Shown in pieces: positions 24,828 through 31,323 of a stretch of 64,000 bases of DNA. A model generated the notes under the pieces. It made no database searches. It had not been told where the DNA came from and was given only the letters and a program-made list of their open reading frames with translations. Source of the stretch: Sporomusa malonica (lineage in GTDB: Bacteria > Bacillota > Negativicutes > Sporomusales > Sporomusaceae). Both the position numbers and the translations under genes were made by a program. How positions within the stretch are numbered: position 1 is the stretch's first letter; every line of letters starts with the position of its first letter. The stretch lies in NCBI RefSeq assembly GCF_041428715.1, contig NZ_CP155572.1; one strand, given 5' to 3'.

Positions 24828-25811
24828 ATGAATGTCCTAACAAAAGAGTACCCCATATCGCTTATAGAAGTATTGCGAGCTGAAAAGGTGGTGTACCAAT
24901 ATATAAAGGCCACGCCACTTATTTACTATAACAGTCTTTCTAATCTAATAGGAGGAAATATTTACATTAAGCATGAAAATCATTTGCCAGGAGGTAGTTT
25001 TAAAATTCGTGGTGGCTTAAATATCATGCATCACTTAAAACAACAAAATATAAAAGGTGTCATCACATTTTCGACAGGAAATCACGGAATTTCGATTGCC
25101 ACAGCCGCAAAACTATCTGAGATTGATGCTACCATAGTTGTTCCGAAAGGGAATAATCCGGAAAAGAATCAGCGAATTAGAGAAACAGGTGCATTTTTGG
25201 AAGAAGTCGGCGATGATTTTGAACAGGCCGCCCAGGCCGGGGTGCAGATTCAAAAAGAACGTGGCCTTTACTATATTCATGCAGCCAATGAACCCCACCT
25301 AATTAATGGAGTAGGTACGGAATACAACGAAATTCTGCGAGAACTGCCTGATATAGATGCCATTATCCTGCCTATTGGAGGAGGAAGTGAACTGGCGGCT
25401 GCTGTAACTGTTCTGAAAACAGTTAATCCCAGAATTGAGATTTATGCAGTACAGGCGGAAGCCTCAAAAAGCGCTTATTTGTCATGGAAAACGGGAAAAA
25501 TTAAGCAATCAACTAACAAAACCTTTGCCGGTGGGTTTGCAACTGGGACAGCCTATGAAATTCCTTTTAATTTGTATAAAAACCAGTTGACTGATTTTAT
25601 TTTGTTGTCTGAAGAAGAAATTGCTCATGGTATTTATATGGCTCTTACCCATACGCATAATTTGGCCGAAGGTGCTGGCGCGTCAACTATCATTGCGGCC
25701 CATAAAATCAAAGATAGACTCAAAGGGAAGAATGTTGTTTTACAAATGAGTGGCTGCAATGAAACAATGAAATGTGTTTATGATAGTATACTGCACAATG
25801 GCGGCATCTAA
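24828..25811 (+). CDS. PLP-dependent threonine/serine dehydratase-like enzyme
   Basis: 327 aa fold-type II PLP enzyme. The PLP lysine is in PGGSFKIRGG; FSTGNHGISIA is the substrate/PLP loop; the glycine-rich phosphate loop reads GGGSELAAA rather than the usual GGGGL. There is no C-terminal ACT domain, so it is of the catabolic type or a serine racemase/ammonia-lyase relative. Divergent from MocR, which probably induces it with an amino acid. Next to it lies an aspartate/glutamate racemase remnant, suggesting a former D-amino-acid catabolic locus. Ribosome-binding site GGGAGGAG. Confidence 0.88.
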   Translation: MNVLTKEYPISLIEVLRAEKVVYQYIKATPLIYYNSLSNLIGGNIYIKHENHLPGGSFKIRGGLNIMHHLKQQNIKGVITFSTGNHGISIATAAKLSEIDATIVVPKGNNPEKNQRIRETGAFLEEVGDDFEQAAQAGVQIQKERGLYYIHAANEPHLINGVGTEYNEILRELPDIDAIILPIGGGSELAAAVTVLKTVNPRIEIYAVQAEASKSAYLSWKTGKIKQSTNKTFAGGFATGTAYEIPFNLYKNQLTDFILLSEEEIAHGIYMALTHTHNLAEGAGASTIIAAHKIKDRLKGKNVVLQMSGCNETMKCVYDSILHNGGI

Positions 25812-25924
25812 GCTGCTAAAACACGATGAACCGGACAAGAATTAGGAAAATGCACTATCGTAATCGCGCGACTTACGGTGTTTATGTGAATAATTATTTC
25901 GCTGCTGATGAAAATTCCATTCAG

Positions 25925-26036
25925 AAAGAGAACTGGTCCACGAAGTGTGTGATTATATAGTGGTTTGCACAAATACTATGCATAAATTAGCTGACGCGGT
26001 TGAAAATACAATTGGTATTCCAACTTCAAAAAAATA
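25925..26036 (+). pseudogene. Aspartate/glutamate racemase fragment
   Basis: Reads VCDYIVVCTNTMHKLADAVE then NTIGIP. TNTMHK with its Cys is the first catalytic-Cys motif of Asp/Glu racemases. Upstream codons (25850-25924) are degenerate and the second half is missing. A clean terminator follows, so this marks the end of a former operon with the dehydratase. Confidence 0.65.
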
Positions 26037-26051
26037 AATGGTAATTCTGGT

Positions 26052-26076
26052 AAAACCACTGATTCAGTGGTTTTTT
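26052..26076 (+). terminator. Intrinsic terminator
   Basis: AAAACCACTG-ATT-CAGTGGTTTTTT: 10-bp stem and T-run after the racemase relic. Confidence 0.85.
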
Positions 26077-26184
26077 ATTTGATCCGGGAGAGATATAACA
26101 GAAGAGATATAATTTAAAGTAGTTATAGATACCATAATATTTAATAAAGGGTGATTATAATGATTGATATTGTATATACTCGTA

Positions 26185-26726
26185 GATAATAAAGAGAATC
26201 AGCAGCCGTTATGTGTATTGGTACAATAAGAAATATGAGAGATGTGGGCATTTATTTCAAGAAAGATATAAAAGTGAAGTAGTAGAAACAGAAGGGTATT
26301 TTCTTGTAGTTTTGCGTTATATCCATCAAAACCCGTTAAAAGCAGGAATTACACAAAAAATGTAAGTAAGTATCTATGGAGTAGTTATCATGACTATACC
26401 GAGAATCCTGGAATTACCGATATAGATTTTGCGTTAGATATTTTTTCAGATGATAGAGCAAAAAAGCCGTAGAATTATTCAAGGATTATAACCATGAGAA
26501 TAATACGGACAAATGTTTAGACTATATAGAAAAACTAGTACTATCAGATAAAATTGTAGTTAATTATTTAAACGAAATGGGAATAAAAAGCATTAGTCAA
26601 TTGCAACAGCTAAATAAAGAAAAGCGCGATGAAGTAATACGCAGGATGAAAAAACGAGAAGGTATCACAATAAGGCAATTAGCAAGGGTTACAGGGATAT
26701 CAAGAAGTGTAATAGATAGATTATAG
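26185..26726 (+). pseudogene. RAYT transposase, decayed
   Basis: Reads SSRYVYWYNKKYERCGHLFQ and then LRYIHQNPLKAGI, the second half of the Y1 transposase catalytic domain including its Tyr. A frameshift and stops follow, then an intact terminal helix-turn-helix (TIRQLARVTGISRSVIDRL). The HUH half is gone. It ends 32 bp before the REP-A half that carries IS110 copy 1. Confidence 0.75.
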
Positions 26727-26737
26727 ACACTGGCAAG

Positions 26738-26759
26738 TGGGACAATGAACCTGTCCCCT
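26738..26759 (+). repeat. REP-A left half, interrupted by IS110 copy 1
   Basis: GGACAATGAACCTGTCCCCT; the matching right half TTGACAT follows the right end of the IS at 28402. This copy is more diverged than those of the other two IS110 insertions. Confidence 0.6.
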
Positions 26760-27018
26760 GTAAGATGTAGTACAGAAGGGTTATCCATTCTGGGGCAGAA
26801 CAACTCTGAACAATCAGTTTTATGTATAATTAGGAAGAAGGATATGAATGTCCCTGTCCCAGGGAAGAATTTTTCTATACCCATGACATTAGACGATTCA
26901 TCCATTTCCAAAGAATTTACGTTTTAGCTGGTTGGGAGCTTATTCCCGCTTCACGTGCAAGGTTGTATCTTTGATATTGGAATGGATAATCCTTCAATAT
27001 ATTTCTTGGGGGCCCGTT
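26760..27018 (+). ncRNA. Candidate IS110 bridge RNA region (left end)
   Basis: 259 gene-free bases conserved in all three copies, upstream of the transposase. A 16-bp long-range stem (26775-26790 with 26980-26995, one mismatch) encloses the region. Inside is a small hairpin TCCCT...AGGGA whose flank TGTCCCTGTCCC resembles the REP target CCGTCCCC. IS110 group members carry their bridge RNA in this position; boundaries and loops here are inferred. Confidence 0.5.
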
Positions 27019-28287
27019 ATGATAACTAATCGTCCAGTTATTGGTATTGATGTAGCCAAAAATTTTTGTTATTACGCAGCAGTTTCGCCAACCTGTACAA
27101 CATTTCTAAAACCATTTAAAGCCCTGAATACTAAGCAAGGACTATTATTCGTTTTAGGGCAAATAAGAAAAGTGGAAGAAGCATTTAGTAGTAAACCGGT
27201 CATCGCCTTAGAATCCACGGGTCACTACTCTCAACGCATCGTCCACTTTTTCTTGAAACAGGGGTTTGAAGTCTACCACATCAATCCCCTTATTTCTCAT
27301 TCTATCAAAAATTCTGTTGTAAGGAAAGTTAAGACAGATCGGGTTGATGCTCTTGAGTTGGCAAGATTGTTGTTCATTCACACTTTTCATCCCGCAACTA
27401 TGCCAAAGGAACAGCTTGCGAATTTGAAGGTTTTGACAAGAACAAGAGGTCAGGTAGTACAACAAAGAGTCGAATCTCTCAATAAATTGCAGTCTAGTAT
27501 TGAGCAGATTGCTCCACTATTTCCCGATGTCCTCAATCCTAGATCACTTACCGCCCTGACTCTTTTAAGCAAGTTTCCTTTGCCTTGTGAGTGGACAAAG
27601 AATGCCAATCAAAAGGCCATCCTTGATATGCTGGAAACTTTACCTCGTAGGGGTAAACTATACGCTCAACAAAAATATGCCGCCTTGCTATCTTGTGCCG
27701 ACGATGCCCAAGTTACCGGCATCTCGCTGGAGGCCTATGCATGCACGGTACGGTGCTATGCTAATATAGTTCAGTCGTTAGATGTACAGATTAGTGTGAT
27801 TGATGAGCAAATTAAGGTGCTTTCCGAACAGTTACCGGAAGTTGCGCTATTAAAAAGCATACCCGGTATAGGCAATGCATTGGCACCCATTATCCTTGGC
27901 GAAATAGGTGATATTGACCGATTTATGAACGCTAAGCAGTTGGTGGCTTTTAGCGGTATTGATCCATCAGTTAAGCAATCGGGTAATTTTGTAGGTACTA
28001 AAAATAAGGTAACCAAACGGGGATCGCCATTTCTACGCCATGCCCTTTATATTGCTGCTACGACATCTATTCGAAAAGAATTGAAAGGCTCACAGGTTAA
28101 CTCAGTGATTTACGAATATTACCAACGGAAAATTGAAACGAAAACCAAGAAACAAGCTCTAGGCGCTGTTATGAACAAGCTATTACGTATCATATTCTCG
28201 GTATTGAAGAGTAAACAGTCATTCCGTTTGATTACCCCTGAGCAACAAGTTGAAATGTATCAAAAAATCCTACAAAAAGCGGCCTAA
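27019..28287 (+). CDS. IS110 family transposase (copy 1)
   Basis: 422 aa from ATG 27019, where MITNRPVIGIDVAKN begins. N-terminal DEDD RuvC-like domain: Asp in GIDVAKN, Glu in ALESTGHYS, Asp residues in KTDRVDALELA. C-terminal Transposase_20 domain with SIPGIGNALAPIILGEIGD and the catalytic Ser in VAFSGIDPSVKQSG. The Shine-Dalgarno is GGGGGCCC here versus GGAGGCCC in the other copies, which may weaken translation. It differs from them by a few residues (for example KTDRVD for KTDQVD). Confidence 0.95.
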   Translation: MITNRPVIGIDVAKNFCYYAAVSPTCTTFLKPFKALNTKQGLLFVLGQIRKVEEAFSSKPVIALESTGHYSQRIVHFFLKQGFEVYHINPLISHSIKNSVVRKVKTDRVDALELARLLFIHTFHPATMPKEQLANLKVLTRTRGQVVQQRVESLNKLQSSIEQIAPLFPDVLNPRSLTALTLLSKFPLPCEWTKNANQKAILDMLETLPRRGKLYAQQKYAALLSCADDAQVTGISLEAYACTVRCYANIVQSLDVQISVIDEQIKVLSEQLPEVALLKSIPGIGNALAPIILGEIGDIDRFMNAKQLVAFSGIDPSVKQSGNFVGTKNKVTKRGSPFLRHALYIAATTSIRKELKGSQVNSVIYEYYQRKIETKTKKQALGAVMNKLLRIIFSVLKSKQSFRLITPEQQVEMYQKILQKAA

Positions 28288-28467
28288 CGAAGAAGAAAAA
28301 CCAAAACACTACCTATTCCCTTCTCAAAATATTGTTCGGTATTGGGAAAGGTTTGTTTCCTATGCGTAATTTTCTTTAAACAAAAAATCCAGAAAAAGAC
28401 TTGACATTGGTACGATAAAAGCGTGGATGTCAATCTCTCATTTGAGGTTGTGCTCTGCGCTTTTTGT

Positions 28468-28547
28468 ATAATAAGTGGTAATGGCCCGGCGATCTTGACT
28501 GGGGGTTGCGCACCCGATAATTAAACAGCTGGCCATCCACTTATTAT
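28468..28547 (+). ncRNA. Candidate bridge-RNA hairpin of a second IS110-type element
   Basis: ATAATAAGTGG (28468-28478) pairs perfectly with CCACTTATTAT (28537-28547), continued by TGGCC/GGCCA. The remaining ~40 bases form an internal loop region (GATCTTGACTGGGGGTTGCG). It lies 110 bp upstream of a decayed IS110 transposase, where such elements encode their guide RNA. Confidence 0.45.
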
Positions 28548-28658
28548 CCGCATTCGGTTAAACAGGTTGAAACACATAATGTGCTTTCGTATAACGAACC
28601 AAGATGAATGGTAATAAGCGCGGATGGATGCCATAATTCATTGAAAGAGGATAATTTT

Positions 28659-28984
28659 ATGATTAGTGTAGGCATTGACGTTTCCAAAGGAAAAAGCACT
28701 GTGTGCATGCTGAAACCCTATGGCGAGGTGGTACATGCTCCCTTTGAGGTATCCCATACCGAAGAGGATTTAGCCTTGCTAACCGAGCGCATACATAACC
28801 TATCCGCTGGTGAAACGCGTGTGATTCTGGAAGCGACAGGTATTTACCACCTTCCTGCCGTAACCTTTCTTTCATGCAGAAAAAAGAAGCTGAAGGAAAG
28901 CCAGTTAAAGTAGCAAAAATCACAGGTTTAAACAAATTTCTTCGGATTTATTATGCTAGAGTGAAAGAAACTCTCTCAGATTAG
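28659..28984 (+). pseudogene. Second-type IS110 transposase, internal deletion
   Basis: ATG 28659 (ribosome-binding site GAAAGAGGA) starts MISVGIDVSKGKSTVCMLKP and continues to ILEATGIYHLPAV with the DEDD Asp and Glu intact. It then jumps, with a frame change, to the C-terminal segment KKEAEGKPVKVAKITGLNKF ending at 28984. About 300 residues are missing. It is not related closely to the three large copies and may survive as a non-autonomous element. Confidence 0.75.
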
Positions 28985-29126
28985 GTGTTCATCATACCGA
29001 ATTTCACTGTCTTCAGGACGGCTTTTTTATTATGCCTTTTTTAACTTATTTTGGTAATTTGCCTCTTGACAATGCTTTACAGGTTTATTTAGCTGGTCTT
29101 TGTCCGGCAAAGAAAGGGGTGCAGTT

Positions 29127-29490
29127 TTGAAGAAGATTTTTGGCATCTATTTTTCTGTTATTTATAATAACATGTTATTGTGTTCAAAAAGGGTTTAATG
29201 CTAATGAACAGAAGGGTGTAACTATTGAACCATCATCAACGCTTGCGGCACATACATCCGAAACTATTGAATCATCGACTACTTTTGTAGAAAAGAGAAA
29301 TACTTTTACATATAACGACCAAAAAATTCAATACATGCTTATTTTTCCTGCGGGATACACCAAACTGCAAATTATTGGCCAATGATTTTATTTTTATATG
29401 GAAGCTCACTTCGTGGGCAAAACATAGATTTAGTGAAAGAGTATGGACCAACTTGGATTGCAGAAAGACGCACCGATTTTCCATTTATTC
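29127..29490 (+). pseudogene. Truncated duplicate of the esterase gene
   Basis: About 90% identical at DNA level to 15071-15430: same TTG start, same KGFNANEQKGV and THTSET-like region, same LYGSSLRGQNIDLVKEYGP strand. An early frameshift in the signal peptide and another near 29370 break it. It stops after the codons for TDFPFI, where the 5' end of a structured repeat begins. Confidence 0.85.
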
Positions 29491-29772
29491 TGTCATTAGG
29501 GTCCTGGGTGATTCTGATTCACGCTATAAAAATGACATTGGTCAAACTATTGACTAACGTCTGTTTAATGTTTAGTGGCATGCTATGGAGTAAAATTACG
29601 ATGTCGCAAACCTAGATAAATTATGGCTTTTAAAGATATAGTAATGGCACGTTATGGAACGTTTTAATGGCATGTACTAGAACAAGAAAATGCCTATGAA
29701 GCCAGTAAATTCAAGGAGTTCCATGTTAGTTCCATTTTTACATGACAGTGGTGCCATGTTCATTAAAGTAAC
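29491..29772 (+). repeat. Structured repeat, near-complete copy
   Basis: 5' GGTCCTGGGTGATTCTGATT, hairpin GACATTGGTCAA...TTGACTAACGTC, GTGGCATGCTATGG block, GTAATGGCACGTTATGG, AATGGCATGTACTAGAAC, and the 3' end GTGGTGCCATGTTCATTAAA-GTAAC. Confidence 0.85.
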
Positions 29773-29831
29773 GAGCTTAAGAGTGAAAGGAATGACTTAC
29801 TCACCAAACCATCAGTTATTTTATTGAAAGA

Positions 29832-29860
29832 TTGTCATTGCATGTTTTAGATGCTATAAT
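29832..29860 (+). promoter_or_regulatory. Sigma-A promoter of the riboswitch transcript
   Basis: TTGTCA (29832-29837), 17 bp, TATAAT (29855-29860); the aptamer starts about 13 bases downstream. Confidence 0.8.
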
Positions 29861-29872
29861 AAATGTAATAAG

Positions 29873-29984
29873 CTGGGAATAGGTAGCTAGGGTTCCGCCT
29901 ATACAAAGGGTCAGCGACCGAGCGCTACATACCTGTCTACTTTCTAGATAGGGGCACCTATTGGCACAAAAAGCCCGAGGGGGA
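29873..29984 (+). ncRNA. ykkC-class riboswitch aptamer (subtype 2 variant, nucleotide-sensing type)
   Basis: Contains the class hallmarks GGTAGCTAGGGTTCCG near the 5' end, GGTCAGCGACCGAGCGCTAC, a variable P2 arm (CTGTCTACTTTCTAGATAG) and the 3' element GGCACAAAAAGCCCG. The guanidine-I aptamer shares this core, but subtype 2 variants sense ppGpp, PRPP or nucleoside diphosphates. The downstream gene is a HAD phosphatase-Nudix fusion, the kind of nucleotide hydrolase associated with the NDP-sensing variant. The ligand is therefore inferred from gene context. Confidence 0.78.
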
Positions 29985-30035
29985 TAGCTTGGTGTATTTC
30001 GTATACGCCGAGATATCTTCTGCGGGCTTTTAATG
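29970..30035 (+). terminator. Riboswitch expression platform (intrinsic terminator)
   Basis: AAAGCCCG, which is part of the aptamer 3' element, pairs with CGGGCTTT at 30023-30030. An inner stem GATAGCTTGGTGTA pairs with TATACGCCGAGATATC. TTTTAATGTTTT follows. Shared bases between aptamer and terminator suggest that ligand binding prevents termination (gene on). Confidence 0.7.
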
Positions 30036-30056
30036 TTTTGAAAGGGAGTGTTACGT

Positions 30057-31295
30057 ATGCTTGCCGAACAATATGATATTTTTTTAATTGATATTGACGG
30101 TGTAATTTATACTGGGGGTGAGCTTTTACCAGGAAGTATGGAAGGAATAGAAAAACTGCGTGCGCTAGGGAAAAAAGTTTATTTTGTGACAAATGATCCT
30201 CGCTTTTTGCGTCAAGAGTTGTGTACTCGATTGTCAGTTTCGGGAATAAAAGCCAGTACAGAAGAATGTATTACGACTGGTTGGGCTACAGCTCATTATC
30301 TTGCTCAACACGCTATTGATAGAGTTTACGTAATTGGTACAAAAAGTTTAAAAGCTGAAATCCGCAGTCTTGGGATCAAAGTAACAGATCAAGGTAACTG
30401 CCAGGCAGTGATAATTGGCTATGACGAAAACACTACTTTTCGCCAAGTTCAACAGGCAGTAAAATATATTGAAACAGGAGCACAGTTTATTGCGACGAAC
30501 GATGATTGCTCTTTTCCAGGCACAGAGGGACGTTGTGTTGCAACAGGAGCAATTGTGGGAGCTGTACAAATGACAAGTCGACAGCGGCCCATCATTATCG
30601 GTAAGCCATACCCCCATATATTCAGCCTGGCACTAAAAAATGTTGATCGCAATGCGAGAATAGTGATGGTTGGCGATAGTCCAGATACTGATATTCTAGG
30701 GGCTCATCAATTTGGACTGGATGGAATTTTAGTGCAGGGTAAGCAACTTTCTTATCCATCAAAACACGATTATCGCAATCCTGAAGCTATAATTTCTAAA
30801 TTGTCTTCTCTGTTTGATCCTAATATTGTCGCCTCGTGTTGGAAGTATCCTGGTTTTCCGTGGCCAGACAGTATAGAAGCTGGTGTTGCAGCAGTCATCT
30901 TCAACGAATTTTGTCAGGTTCTTTTGGTTAAACGCGAAGATAATGGGTTATGGGGTTTGCCATCAGGACATGTTGAGGCAGGGGAGACTGTTGAGGAGGC
31001 CGTTATTCGGGAATTGAGAGAAGAAACAGGATTGATCATAGCCGTTCAAAAATTGATAGGGGTATATTCAGATCCCGTTTCACAAATTTTTGCATACCCA
31101 TCTGGGAAAACAACTCACTTTATTACATTATGTTTTCTATGTAATATAACTGGTGGAAGAGTAAAAGTAGACCATCAGGAGATTGGGGATGCTAGTTTTT
31201 TTGATATTCAACAATTGCCTTCCAATCTTCTTACTATGCATCCTCAATGGCTTTCGGATGCTTTAGCGGACATAGATTTACCATTTGTTCGATAG
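30057..31295 (+). CDS. HAD-IIA phosphatase fused to a Nudix hydrolase
   Basis: 412 aa from ATG 30057 (AAAGGGAG 8 bases upstream; GTG 30048 would overlap it). Residues 1-250: NagD-like HAD-IIA phosphatase with motif I FLIDIDGVIYTGG, motif II VTNDP, and motif IV MVGDSPDTDILGA. Residues ~275-400: Nudix domain with the box GX5EX7REXXEEXG around residues 304-326 (SGHVEAGET, then RELREETGL). The fusion probably dephosphorylates nucleotides or sugar phosphates released by the Nudix reaction, or cleans damaged nucleotides. Controlled by the upstream ykkC-type riboswitch. It is the only gene of the transcript; IS110 copy 2 begins 29 bp after its stop. Confidence 0.9.
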   Translation: MLAEQYDIFLIDIDGVIYTGGELLPGSMEGIEKLRALGKKVYFVTNDPRFLRQELCTRLSVSGIKASTEECITTGWATAHYLAQHAIDRVYVIGTKSLKAEIRSLGIKVTDQGNCQAVIIGYDENTTFRQVQQAVKYIETGAQFIATNDDCSFPGTEGRCVATGAIVGAVQMTSRQRPIIIGKPYPHIFSLALKNVDRNARIVMVGDSPDTDILGAHQFGLDGILVQGKQLSYPSKHDYRNPEAIISKLSSLFDPNIVASCWKYPGFPWPDSIEAGVAAVIFNEFCQVLLVKREDNGLWGLPSGHVEAGETVEEAVIRELREETGLIIAVQKLIGVYSDPVSQIFAYPSGKTTHFITLCFLCNITGGRVKVDHQEIGDASFFDIQQLPSNLLTMHPQWLSDALADIDLPFVR

Positions 31296-31323
31296 AGTGT
31301 CAAAGACCAGCTAATTAATGTCA

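Larger units (their letters stand above)
26758..28401 (+). mobile_element. IS110 family insertion sequence, copy 1
   Basis: About 1640 bp bounded by CT dinucleotides: left flank ...GTCCC-CT-GTAAGATG and right ...AAAAAGA-CT-TGACATT. Near-identical copies are at 31324-32968 (minus) and 54991-56635 (plus). No terminal inverted repeats, as usual for the family. All copies lie in REP-A palindromes. The 259-bp left non-coding end probably encodes the guide (bridge) RNA. Confidence 0.88.

Noticed and set aside
26932..27018. N-terminal extension of the IS110 transposase frame (also at 55205 and 32754)
   Set aside because: The frame is open, but the ribosome-binding site GGAGGCCC and the conserved family start place initiation at the ATG before ITNRPVIG; the upstream part overlaps the putative bridge RNA.
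29491..29772. Structured repeat as a group II intron end
   Set aside because: No domain V-like GAGC...GTTC hairpin or reverse transcriptase nearby.
29944..30192. 82-codon minus-strand open frame
   Set aside because: Antisense to the riboswitch and the start of the HAD-Nudix gene; no start signal.
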